Assembly (NCBI GenBank): GCA_937925605.1
Contig: CALALV010000088.1
Coordinates: 1 to 61,583, forward strand
Reading direction: 5' to 3'
Source: an uncultured Woeseia sp.
GTDB lineage: Bacteria > Pseudomonadota > Gammaproteobacteria > Steroidobacterales > Woeseiaceae
DNA: 61,583 nucleotides
Shown here: positions 42,629-50,456 of the stretch, one piece after another
How the letters are laid out: each line of letters starts with the position of its first letter
How positions within the stretch are numbered: position 1 is the stretch's first letter
Made by a program: the position numbers and the translations under genes
The notes under the pieces: model-generated
Seen by the model: only the letters and a program-made list of their open reading frames with translations
Told to the model about the DNA's origin: nothing
The model's database searches: none

Positions 42629-43891
42629 ATGGAGTTGTCGACGGCGGGGATTACCGAGCAACCGTTCCGCACGCACGGCGAGCCGCTTGCGTTCGTCAGT
42701 TACCAGGGACAGGTCGCCGCCACCGAGTTCCTGCAGACCGTCTACCGCGCGCCGCACGGCGTCGGCCTGTTCCAGGGTCCGTCGCTGTCGGGCAAGTCCA
42801 CGATTATCCATCATTTCGCGCGTTCGCTGAACGAGGACACCGCGTGGGCCGTGATCAACGGCAAACGCCTCGGGCCGCGCACGTTGCTGAAGCGCATCCT
42901 GAACGGTTTCGGCTTCGATCACGATCTTGAATCGCAGAACGAGCTGATGAGCCTCGCGCGCGTCTACGCGATGCAGCAGGCCGCCGTGCACGATGCGCCG
43001 CTGATCGCGATCGAGAATGCCCACGCCCTGCAGCCGGAAGCGCTGCAGGTGTTGTGCGAACTCGCCGAATTGCGCGCCGGTTTCCGCAGCGCGGTGCGTA
43101 TCGTCCTGTCGAGCGACCGGCCGCTGTCGCAGATCATGAATGCCCCGGCCATGGAATGCCTGGCGCAGCGCGTTACCGGTACCTTCAACCTGGTGCCGAT
43201 GGACGAGGAGGAAACCACCCGCTACATCAGCGAGAAACTGATCGCCGGGGGTGCCGCCGATCCCGACGCGGTCGTGCCGTGGTCAGTGGCGGCCGAGCTC
43301 TACGCCGCGTCCGGCGGCTGGCCCGGCATCGTCGACCGGCTGATGCTGCTGGCGCTCGCCCGCGCCAAGCGTTGTCCGCTCACCGTGGCGGACATCGAGC
43401 GGCCGGTGGTACCGGCGATGACCGGCGAGGCCGGCCTGCAGAAGGTCTCCGATGCGATCGGCGTGCGCCCGCGCCTGTTCCTGACCTATCACGGCAAGAC
43501 GCTGCGTGAGATTCCGCTCGACCGGGCGCGCATCATGATCGGCCGCTCCGAGCACAACGACATCGCGATATCGAGCCGTTTCATCAGCCGCCACCACGCG
43601 CTGTTCATCCGCGACGGCGACACGACGCTGCTGATGGACCTGAACAGCACCAACGGCACCTTCGTAAATTCGCAGCGCGTGTCGAACCACATCATGGTCC
43701 ACGACGACGTCGTGAATCTCGGCCACCACGGCCTCAAGTTCCATCACCCGGGGGCGAAGAGCGCGCCGTCCCTGCAGGGTGCAGAGTTCAACGACACGGT
43801 CATCATGAAGAGCCTCGACGACATGCGGAAGCTGCTGGCCCGCGAGAACACCGAGTTGCTCGACCTGCCGCAGACCGGTTCCGACGACTGA
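42629..43891 (+). CDS. ExeA/GspA-type ATPase fused to an FHA domain
   Basis: The 420-residue protein begins with an ExeA-like AAA ATPase (about 1-265): Walker A FQGPSLSGKSTIIHHF, a degenerate Walker B PLIAIENAHAL, and a sensor stretch RIVLSSDRPLSQI. A linker leads to an FHA domain at about 290-370, with IMIGRSEHNDIAISSRFISR, HHALFIRD and DLNSTNGTFVN carrying the phosphothreonine-binding Arg, Ser, His and Asn. No membrane helix or peptidoglycan-binding domain is seen, unlike true ExeA. It may couple ATPase activity to Thr-phosphorylated partners. No kinase gene is nearby. It is transcribed away from ccm. Confidence 0.82.
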   Translation: MELSTAGITEQPFRTHGEPLAFVSYQGQVAATEFLQTVYRAPHGVGLFQGPSLSGKSTIIHHFARSLNEDTAWAVINGKRLGPRTLLKRILNGFGFDHDLESQNELMSLARVYAMQQAAVHDAPLIAIENAHALQPEALQVLCELAELRAGFRSAVRIVLSSDRPLSQIMNAPAMECLAQRVTGTFNLVPMDEEETTRYISEKLIAGGAADPDAVVPWSVAAELYAASGGWPGIVDRLMLLALARAKRCPLTVADIERPVVPAMTGEAGLQKVSDAIGVRPRLFLTYHGKTLREIPLDRARIMIGRSEHNDIAISSRFISRHHALFIRDGDTTLLMDLNSTNGTFVNSQRVSNHIMVHDDVVNLGHHGLKFHHPGAKSAPSLQGAEFNDTVIMKSLDDMRKLLARENTELLDLPQTGSDD

Positions 43892-43897
43892 AAAGCG

Positions 43898-44518
43898 TCA
43901 GCCGGCGCTGACCTTGACCGGCGCGTCCGCCGCCTTGTCATCCGCGTAGAACTGCTCGTTGAAGTGCCGCCGGCACATCGACACGTAGCGATCATTGCCA
44001 CCGATCTCGACCTGCGAGCCCTCGCGGATTGCGCGGCCGCGCTCGTCCAGGCGCAGCACCATCGTCGCCTTGCGGCCGCAATGGCAGATGGCCTTGATCT
44101 CGTTCAGCACGTCGGCCCAGGCGAGCAGGTACTTGCTGCCCTCGAAGGGTTCGCCGCGGAAGTCCGTGCGCAGCCCGTAGGCCAGTACCGGGACGCCGAG
44201 TTCGTCGCTGACCCGGCAGAGCTGGAACACCTGGTCGCGGGTCAGGAACTGGGCCTCGTCGATCAGGATGCAATGTAGTCCGTCGTTTGCCAGGCTTTCC
44301 CGGGCCAGAGCGAACAGGTCGTCCTGCATCGAGAACGTACGCGCCGGCGTCTCGAGGCCGATGCGCGAGGTGACCCGGCCGACGCCATAGCGGTCGTCGA
44401 ACTCCGGCGCCAGCACCAGCGTGTTCATGCCGCGTTCGCGATAGTTGTAACTCGATTGCAGCAGGTTCGTCGACTTGCCGGCGTTCATCGACGAGTAATA
44501 GAAATAAACCTTGGCCAT
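43898..44518 (-). CDS. tdk: Thymidine kinase
   Basis: The 206-residue type II thymidine kinase phosphorylates thymidine with ATP in the pyrimidine salvage pathway. The P-loop is YYSSMNAGKSTNLLQSSYNY, Walker B is ILIDEAQFLTRDQVFQL, and the structural zinc pairs are CHCGRKA and MCRRHF. LAYGLRTDFRGEPFEGSKYL is the family lasso region start. ATG 44518 gives the standard MAKVYFYYSSMNAGKS beginning. It is convergent with the ATPase-FHA gene. Confidence 0.95.
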   Translation of the reverse strand: MAKVYFYYSSMNAGKSTNLLQSSYNYRERGMNTLVLAPEFDDRYGVGRVTSRIGLETPARTFSMQDDLFALARESLANDGLHCILIDEAQFLTRDQVFQLCRVSDELGVPVLAYGLRTDFRGEPFEGSKYLLAWADVLNEIKAICHCGRKATMVLRLDERGRAIREGSQVEIGGNDRYVSMCRRHFNEQFYADDKAADAPVKVSAG

Positions 44519-44579
44519 GACTGCCCGATCGTTGTCGTTGTTATTGGCGGCGGCAGACATTCTGCCACAGCCGTGCGCC

Positions 44580-45689
44580 TCAACCGAACAGGCGTTTGTA
44601 GGTCTGCACGTAGTAACGCATCTCGTCCGGCTTCGCCATGCTGACGCGCGACCAGGTCAGGTACGGCGGGAACGGCCGACCGGACTGAATGCCCTCCTCC
44701 CTCAGCCGTGCATTCAGCTCCTCAACCGGGATGCCGGTCTCGAAGAACGTGAAATTCGCGTTGGACCTGACGTGGCGCAGGCCCAGCTCGTCGAACATGG
44801 CCTCGACGATATCGAGCGATTCGCGGTTCTTGCGCAGGGTGAAGCGCTGGAATTCCTCGTCCTGGTAGCTCGCGTAGGCGGCATGCAGGCCCAGCACGTT
44901 GACCTGCCCGGTCTTGAGCCGGTCGATCTCGGCAATCAGCTCCGGGTGGCCGAAGCCGAAGCCGATGCGCAAGCCGGCCAGGCCGTGGATCTTCGACGCG
45001 GTGCGCGACACGAGCAGGTTGCGCTGGCCGTCGCGTACGAGTTCCAGCATCGATGCGTAGTCCGGGTTGTCGACGAACTCGTGGTAGGCCTCGTCGACGA
45101 AAACCAGCCGGTCTTTCGCCACGTCGCGAATGAAATCCCGCAGGCGGTTCTTTTCGACGATGGTCGGTATCGGGTTGTTCGGGTTGACGAGATAGACGAG
45201 CCGTGTATCGGGGCGGATCGCCGCGGCCATCGCGTCGAGGTCGATGACGAGGTCTTTCCCTACCGGCACGCGGATGATCTCGGAGCCGGCCCGCCCGGCG
45301 TAGCGCACGAGGTCCTGGTAGGTCGGGTCGGCGCAGACGATCGAGCCCGTTTCCATGCTCGCGATCAGCCCGGCCGTTTTCAGAATCTCCCCGGAGCCGG
45401 ACCCGATCGCGACCTGCTCGGGAGCCACGTCCTCGATGCCGGCGAGCAGGTCGCGCAGCTCGTCGCGGATGCCGCCGTACTGGTTGGTCAGGTCCATGGC
45501 CTCGTTGATCGCCTGCAGCGCGACCCGCGAGGGACCCCACGGATTCTCGTTGTAGCCGGCCCGGATCAGCCCGGGTGGCCGCGCCAGCACCGCGTCGGCA
45601 CGAGCGAGGCCGGAACGGCCCGGAACCAGTGCGGAGCCGAGCAGCGCGGCACCGCCCGCAAGCAGCTGGCGTCGATTCAACATCGCCAT
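44580..45689 (-). CDS. Tat-exported HisC-like PLP aminotransferase
   Basis: The 369-residue class I/II aminotransferase resembles histidinol-phosphate aminotransferase: IRAGYNENPWGPSRVALQAI, IGSGSGEILKTAGLIAS, YLVNPNNPIPTIV, FVDEAYHEFV and SRTASKIHGLAGLRIGFGFG, where the Lys in TASK is the PLP Schiff base. Before this lies a twin-arginine signal, MLNRRQLLAGGAALLGSALV. Export in folded, PLP-loaded form to the periplasm is therefore predicted. ATG 45689 starts just before the Tat motif. There are no his genes around, so it is not the biosynthetic enzyme in context. Confidence 0.85.
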   Translation of the reverse strand: MAMLNRRQLLAGGAALLGSALVPGRSGLARADAVLARPPGLIRAGYNENPWGPSRVALQAINEAMDLTNQYGGIRDELRDLLAGIEDVAPEQVAIGSGSGEILKTAGLIASMETGSIVCADPTYQDLVRYAGRAGSEIIRVPVGKDLVIDLDAMAAAIRPDTRLVYLVNPNNPIPTIVEKNRLRDFIRDVAKDRLVFVDEAYHEFVDNPDYASMLELVRDGQRNLLVSRTASKIHGLAGLRIGFGFGHPELIAEIDRLKTGQVNVLGLHAAYASYQDEEFQRFTLRKNRESLDIVEAMFDELGLRHVRSNANFTFFETGIPVEELNARLREEGIQSGRPFPPYLTWSRVSMAKPDEMRYYVQTYKRLFG

Positions 45690-45882
45690 CGTCGATTTCC
45701 CCCGTGTTGGCACCGCGGTCGCTCGCGCGGCTCGCTGCAAGGTAAAGCGCCGGCCGGGCATGCGCAACCCGGCGGGTACTCATTCATCGGCAACGATTTC
45801 GCCGGTAACCGCTCGCCCGATATGGGCCACACGGGCCACGGGAGGCCCGCGGCCGCGCCACATCTGGGATATTCCGGCGTTA

Positions 45883-45915
45883 TGGAAAATGTGTGAACCA
45901 GTCGCGGATTTTCCA
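45883..45915. promoter_or_regulatory. Inverted repeat upstream of the diguanylate cyclase gene
   Basis: TGGAAAAT at 45883-45890 and its exact inverse ATTTTCCA at 45908-45915 are separated by 17 bases and end 59 bases before the GGDEF gene. The geometry fits a dimeric regulator's binding site. No U-tract follows, so a terminator is unlikely. Confidence 0.4.
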
Positions 45916-45974
45916 CGGGCCAATCAATAGGATGCGCGCCCGGGTGCATCGCAGGAAGCGCCGCGAGAACAAAC

Positions 45975-47213
45975 ATGGAAGGACCGTACCTCCGCGAACT
46001 GAAACGACCGGGCACCGGGCTGCGCTTCCGCAACCGGCGGGTCGAGAGCGAGTACCAGGCCTTCGCGGCGGGACGCCACAGCGGTGACCTGCGCGTGCAG
46101 CTGCTGCTCGGCGGCCTGCTGATCTGCGCGATCTGCCTGCTCGACTTCCTGCTGCTCGATCGCGAGTTCGCGGTGACCTCGGTGCTGCTGCGGATCGGCA
46201 TCATGCTGCCACCGATCCTGCTGATGATCGCCCTCACCTACCGCCCCGGTGCGCGGCGCTACCTGCAGCCGGCCGGCGTGCTGGTGGCGCTGGCCGTCGG
46301 CCTGACCTCGCTCGGCATCGGCGTGCTCGGCAATCGCTACCATCTGCCGCAGGTCTTCGGCGGCTACCAGATCGTCATCGTCTTCGTGTATTTCTTTCTC
46401 GGCCTGCGCGTGCCGCTCGCGATCGCGACGGCCTCCTTGCTGTTCGTCGCGTTCGTGGTGGCGATGATCATCGGCAATGCCGCCTTCGAGACGATTGCCT
46501 ACAACGGCCTTTACCTCTTGTTCCTGAACGTGATCGGCGCGCTGGGCTGCTACCAGCTGTCGAAGGCACGGCGCACGGTTTTTCTCGAGGAGCGCATCCT
46601 CAGCTACCGCGCGAATCATGACGCGCTCACTCAGCTGCCGAACCGGCGCGCGTTCGACGAGCTGCTCACCACGGCCTGGGACAACGCCAGCGAGATGGGC
46701 AAGCCACTCGCGCTGCTGATGATGGATATCGATCACTTCAAGAGCTACAACGACCTCTACGGCCACCAGGCGGGCGACCACGCGATCGCCGCGGTCGCGG
46801 CAATACTCGAGACAAACCTGCAGCGCCCGCAGGACTTCGCCGGCAGATACGGTGGCGAGGAATTTGTCGTGCTGCTCTTCGACTCCACCCGCGAATACGC
46901 GCTCGAGCTCGCGGAACACCTGCGCGAGCAGGTACTGGCAAAGAACATCGAGCACCGCGGCTCATCGGTGGCGCGTTTCGTCAGTATCAGCATCGGTCTC
47001 GCCTACGTCGATCCGTCGCGCAGCGCGCGCAGCATGAAGGGCTTCGTGCAGATGGCGGACGAAGCGCTGTACGCGGCCAAGGAAAACGGGCGCAACTGCA
47101 TCGTCGACGCGGACGTCTCGGTCCACACGACCACGACGGGCATCTTCCGGGTCGTCAAGCTTGACGACGACGAGGGCGTCGAACGCGCGCTGGAGATGAC
47201 CGCCCGCCCCTGA
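45975..47213 (+). CDS. Membrane-bound diguanylate cyclase (GGDEF)
   Basis: The 412-residue protein synthesises cyclic di-GMP. Residues 40-205 form about six membrane helices that may sense a signal. The GGDEF domain at about 215-390 starts HDALTQLPNRRAFDELLTTA and has GGEEF in place of GGDEF, an allowed active form. An inhibitory I-site RPQD lies five residues before it (RPQD-FAGRY-GGEEF). MDIDHFKSYNDLYGHQAGDH holds the metal Asp. An inverted repeat upstream suggests regulation. It ends in a 25-residue acidic tail. Confidence 0.92.
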   Translation: MEGPYLRELKRPGTGLRFRNRRVESEYQAFAAGRHSGDLRVQLLLGGLLICAICLLDFLLLDREFAVTSVLLRIGIMLPPILLMIALTYRPGARRYLQPAGVLVALAVGLTSLGIGVLGNRYHLPQVFGGYQIVIVFVYFFLGLRVPLAIATASLLFVAFVVAMIIGNAAFETIAYNGLYLLFLNVIGALGCYQLSKARRTVFLEERILSYRANHDALTQLPNRRAFDELLTTAWDNASEMGKPLALLMMDIDHFKSYNDLYGHQAGDHAIAAVAAILETNLQRPQDFAGRYGGEEFVVLLFDSTREYALELAEHLREQVLAKNIEHRGSSVARFVSISIGLAYVDPSRSARSMKGFVQMADEALYAAKENGRNCIVDADVSVHTTTTGIFRVVKLDDDEGVERALEMTARP

Positions 47214-47243
47214 ACGGGACGACGCGCCGCGGTGACGCCCGAC

Positions 47244-47828
47244 TCAGGCGCCGCTGGCTGTTTTCCCGCCACCCTCGCCGGCGCGGCGGATTTGCTGGAA
47301 CAACGCCTCGAAGGGTCTCGCGACCTTCCTGCCGAACAGCGGATCGTCCGCATCGTATTGTTCGTTGGTAAGGAAGCGGTGGCCGTCGCGTGCCATCGAC
47401 AGGGCGCGGCGGAACAAGTCGAGTTCTTCCCACTGCATGTGGCTGCGCAGCGTGTTCACGTAGCGCAGCCCGTCGGCGACGACGTCCCGGCGCGATACGA
47501 CGGCGTCGTTCGCGATCGCTGCGAATCGGTCGCGCAGGGACCGGCCGGCTTCACCGATCTGCCGGTGCTCCATCGAGATGCGCTGGAATCCCGCGGTCAG
47601 GTCCGGCCGCGCCGCCCGCAGCTCGGCATACAGCCGGTCTTCCTTCGGGTGGTGCACGGCGTCCGGGTACACGGTCATGTAATGCATGATGTCGTGCAAC
47701 AACTCGAAGTCCGCCTCGCCGCCGTCGTGCATGCGGGACAGCTCCGCTTCGAGCATGGTCAGCAGGACGCTGACGTTGCGATGATCCTGGCGCAGGTCCG
47801 CAACGATGTCTGTGATGGCGGCGGTCAT
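47244..47828 (-). CDS. Hemerythrin-like HHE protein
   Basis: The 194-residue four-helix protein has ligands of a non-heme diiron oxygen or redox sensor: LRQDHRNVSVLL, LLHDIMHYMTVYPDAVHHPK-E, ISMEHRQIGEAG and RSHMQWEELDLF. The pattern H...HxxxE...H...HxxxE is complete. It is cytoplasmic, without a signal. A start at ATG 47828 (MTAAITDIV) is chosen; an upstream GTG would add a low-complexity stretch. It is convergent with the diguanylate cyclase gene. Functions in the family include oxygen sensing and iron or NO handling. Confidence 0.85.
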   Translation of the reverse strand: MTAAITDIVADLRQDHRNVSVLLTMLEAELSRMHDGGEADFELLHDIMHYMTVYPDAVHHPKEDRLYAELRAARPDLTAGFQRISMEHRQIGEAGRSLRDRFAAIANDAVVSRRDVVADGLRYVNTLRSHMQWEELDLFRRALSMARDGHRFLTNEQYDADDPLFGRKVARPFEALFQQIRRAGEGGGKTASGA

Positions 47829-47900
47829 GGCGATTCCCCGGCAACCGGCGGTCCCCCCATGGTCGGCCTCGGCGGCGGCTGCCGCCATGCGCAGATGTAC

Positions 47901-48707
47901 CTACAAGCTCGCGGGCTCTCCCCGGCTCGCCCCGGCCTCGCCCTCGGCTCGCCGCGGCGTATCCGGCAGGCGTGATCGGTCGGCGCGTCGCGACTGCGCG
48001 AGGTTGAAACGCAGGCGCCGCCACTGCCAGCCGGCCTTGAGCAGGAAGCGGCGCAGGCGCGTCGCCGCGCTGCGGTCGCACTTGACCCGCGCGCCGATGA
48101 CCGAGCCGCTGCAGCCCGGGTGGTCGGACACCGTGTACGGCGTCAGGCAGTACATCGGGTTGCCGTAGGTCCAGACCTGTTTCATGACGACATCGACCGG
48201 TGCCCGGAAGGCGGGATTGGCCTCGATGAGCCGCGCCGCGACGGCCGGGCTCACCGCGTAGCACATCGTGCAGTGCGGCGTCTTCGTGTAACGCTCGACC
48301 TGGAACTCGCCGTAGCGGCCGACCGGGCGGCTGGCCCCGCGGCGCTCGTCCTGCAGGCGCACGAGTCCGAGCGGATCGACCAGCTCGCCGGCCGCTGCCA
48401 CGGCCGCCCGGAATTCCGCAGCGAGACGACAGGTGGGCTCAATGGTCAGCAGCGCGCGAGCGTGGTGGACGCAGCGCTGCCACAGGGCCTGGGGGCGCGC
48501 GAGGCAGCGGATCTCGCCGCCGGTCGGCTGCCGGCCGGTGGCGAGCACGAACGCCTCCTTGTCGATCCGGTCGAACAGCCCGGCGCCCCGGTCGCCGTCC
48601 AGCGCGTCGAAGAACTCGAAGTCGACCGACTGCCGAGCCATCTCGGCGCGCGCGCTCCGCCGGCGGTCGTCGGCCTCCGCCAGGCTGATGACGTGGATGG
48701 GCAGCAT
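47901..48707 (-). CDS. Glycosyltransferase family 25-like protein, catalytic motif altered
   Basis: The 268-residue protein starts MLPIHVISLAEADDRRRSAR, a GT25 beginning, and continues VDFEFFDALDGDRG. The usual GEIGC(x)3SH block is GEIRCLARPQALWQRCV, and the usual LEDD metal-binding acid cluster is TIEPTCRLAAEF, so both key motifs are substituted. Later parts, TMCYAVSPAVAARLIEANPA and PVDVVMKQVWTYGNPMYCL, remain GT25-like. It may be an inactive or repurposed sugar transferase for cell-surface glycans. GGGGGAA precedes ATG 48707. It lies downstream of tRNA-Leu. Confidence 0.75.
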   Translation of the reverse strand: MLPIHVISLAEADDRRRSARAEMARQSVDFEFFDALDGDRGAGLFDRIDKEAFVLATGRQPTGGEIRCLARPQALWQRCVHHARALLTIEPTCRLAAEFRAAVAAAGELVDPLGLVRLQDERRGASRPVGRYGEFQVERYTKTPHCTMCYAVSPAVAARLIEANPAFRAPVDVVMKQVWTYGNPMYCLTPYTVSDHPGCSGSVIGARVKCDRSAATRLRRFLLKAGWQWRRLRFNLAQSRRADRSRLPDTPRRAEGEAGASRGEPASL

Positions 48708-48770
48708 CGATTCCCCCGAGATCATGGCTGCGCTTGGCGCAGTCTTGTTGTTCTGACGCCGCCCGCCGCT

Positions 48771-48796
48771 AAAAACGGTCGGGCGTGGCCACGACC
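48771..48796 (-). terminator. Probable intrinsic terminator after tRNA-Leu
   Basis: Read on the minus strand, GGTCG and CGACC form a 5-bp stem around a 10-base loop, followed by GTTTTT. It lies about 95 bases beyond the tRNA-Leu 3' end and before the GT25 start. The stem is short. Confidence 0.4.
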
Positions 48797-48890
48797 CTGT
48801 TCTACGCGAGCCTGTGCTCCGGCGCCACTGCGGGAAATACGGGCGACTATCCGGTCGAATCTGCCCAATTGGCGAAGGCGGCGGGTCGAA

Positions 48891-48977
48891 TGGTGCCCAG
48901 GGCCGGACTCGAACCGGCACGGCCTTGCGGCCAGCGGATTTTAAGTCCGCAGCGTCTACCAATTCCGCCACCCGGGC
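48891..48977 (-). tRNA. tRNA-Leu (anticodon TAA)
   Basis: The 87-base minus-strand tRNA has an acceptor stem GCCCGGG/CCTGGGC, discriminator A and encoded CCA. The anticodon loop ACTTAAAATC gives anticodon TAA. The long variable arm (GGCCGCAAGGCC) is typical of tRNA-Leu, and the T loop is GGTTCGAGTCC. It corresponds to the last gene of the gly-cys-leu tRNA cluster usually following pgsA. Confidence 0.96.
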
Positions 48978-48994
48978 GTCGGACATCGAGAGAA

Positions 48995-49068
48995 TGGAGG
49001 CTAGGGTCGGAATCGAACCGGCGTACACGGCTTTGCAGGCCGCTGCATAACCACTCTGCCACCTAGCC
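48995..49068 (-). tRNA. tRNA-Cys (anticodon GCA)
   Basis: The 74-base minus-strand tRNA has an acceptor stem GGCTAGG paired with CCTAGCC, discriminator U and encoded CCA, features of tRNA-Cys. The anticodon loop CCTGCAAAG gives GCA, and the T arm contains GGTTCGATTCC. It lies 17 bases before tRNA-Leu on one transcript, behind a strong promoter. Confidence 0.96.
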
Positions 49069-49126
49069 TTTCGGGACAGCCACTTGCGGGTGCGCGAGAC
49101 GATAGCACACTGCCGGCAGGCGGCGC

Positions 49127-49154
49127 AGTATAGCGGCTGAGCGCCGCGATTCAA
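49127..49154 (-). promoter_or_regulatory. Sigma70-type promoter for tRNA-Cys/tRNA-Leu
   Basis: On the minus strand TTGAAT (49154-49149) and TATACT (49132-49127) are separated by 16 bases. They lie 59-86 bases before the mature tRNA-Cys 5' end. Both boxes are near consensus and rare in this GC-rich sequence. Confidence 0.7.
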
Positions 49155-49202
49155 CCACTTGCCTGTGTCCACCGCGGCGCGCGCGCGGCATAATCCGCAG
49201 CC

Positions 49203-50387
49203 ATGCCGGCCATCATCCGAATTGTCATTCTCCTTGTCGTCGTGCTGGCCGCGCGCGATTCCCTGGCGGCCTCACCGGCGCTGGTACCGGCGCTGCCCGG
49301 CAGCCTGGCCCCGAATCTCGCCATGGGCGGCGACGGCACGCTGGTACTGAGCTGGCTCGAGCCTGATGGCGTCGGCCATCGCCTGCGCTACGCGCGCTGG
49401 GCCGGCGCCGGCTGGGGTGACCCGCACACGGTCGCGCGCGGAGACAACTGGTTCGTCAACTGGGCGGACTTCCCGTCCGTCGTCCCGATCGACAAGCAGT
49501 TCTGGGTTGCCCACTGGCTCGTACGGCGACCGGCCGGCGGCTACGCGTACGACGTAGTGGTCGCACTGTCCGAGGACGGCGGCGACCACTTCGGAGCGCC
49601 CTTCCGCCCTTACGCGGACGACTCGGATACAGAGCACGGCTTCGTCAGCCTGTTCCCCGATGGAGACGGCGCCGGGCTGGTCTGGCTCGACGGCCGCCAC
49701 ATGCACGAGGACGGGCGCGGCATGACGCTGCGCGCTGCGCGGCTCACGACCGGCGGCGGGATCGAGGACCAGGCGGAACTGGATTCGCTGACCTGCGACT
49801 GTTGTCAAAACACGACCGCCGTCAGCGACGACGGGCCGGTGGCCGTGTACCGCAATCGCACGCCGGCCGAGATACGGGATATCTACATCGCAAGGCGCAT
49901 CGACGGCGAATGGCACGAGGGGCAGCCGGTCGCGGACGACGGCTGGACGATCGGTGGCTGCCCGGTCAACGGGCCTGCCGTCGCCGCGCGCGACCACGAG
50001 GTGGTGGTGGCCTGGTTCACCGCGGCAGACGACGCGCCACGTGTCCGGCTGGCGCGGTCTGCCGACAGCACCGCGCCGTTCGGCGACCCGGTCGACGTCG
50101 CGGCGGGTACTGCGCTCGGCCGCGTCGGGCTCGTGCTGCTGGACGACGGCGCCGCCGTGGTCAGCCTGTTGCAGGCCGCGGGTGAAGGGACCGCGGAACT
50201 GCAGCTGGTGCGGGTATCGCAGAGTGGCGAGCCTGGCGCGCCGCTCGTCGTGGCGCGCGGTTTGCCCGCCTTCAGCGTGCCGCAGCTGGCGGTCGCCGGT
50301 GACGAGTTGCTGCTGGCGTGGACCTCGCGGCAGGACGGTACGAGCCGGGTGGCATCCGCACGTATCGCGCTGCACAGCCTTGACTGA
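49203..50387 (+). CDS. Secreted sialidase-like beta-propeller protein
   Basis: The 394-residue protein has a signal peptide (IVILLVVVLAARDSLAA). The mature part is made of repeated four-stranded blades resembling exo-alpha-sialidase propellers: LSEDGGDHFGAPFRPYADDS is an Asp-box-like element, and similar turns are in RSADSTAPFGDPVDVAAG. A cysteine-rich segment LTCDCCQNTTAV followed by GGCPVNGPAVA marks a specific subfamily and could bind a metal or form disulfides. The Arg triad of true sialidases is not evident, so enzyme activity is doubtful. It is the first gene of a plus-strand set inserted between tRNA genes. Confidence 0.7.
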   Translation: MPAIIRIVILLVVVLAARDSLAASPALVPALPGSLAPNLAMGGDGTLVLSWLEPDGVGHRLRYARWAGAGWGDPHTVARGDNWFVNWADFPSVVPIDKQFWVAHWLVRRPAGGYAYDVVVALSEDGGDHFGAPFRPYADDSDTEHGFVSLFPDGDGAGLVWLDGRHMHEDGRGMTLRAARLTTGGGIEDQAELDSLTCDCCQNTTAVSDDGPVAVYRNRTPAEIRDIYIARRIDGEWHEGQPVADDGWTIGGCPVNGPAVAARDHEVVVAWFTAADDAPRVRLARSADSTAPFGDPVDVAAGTALGRVGLVLLDDGAAVVSLLQAAGEGTAELQLVRVSQSGEPGAPLVVARGLPAFSVPQLAVAGDELLLAWTSRQDGTSRVASARIALHSLD

Positions 50388-50456
50388 GCTGCGTCGCCGC
50401 CGGGCGCCAGCCACGCCCGAAGACGAGCGCACGGCGACGATGCGCAGAGAGAAGCC

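Noticed and set aside
47901..49172. Long frame from the GT25-like gene through both tRNAs
   Set aside because: tRNA genes and the terminator lie inside the upstream part; the protein starts at 48707.
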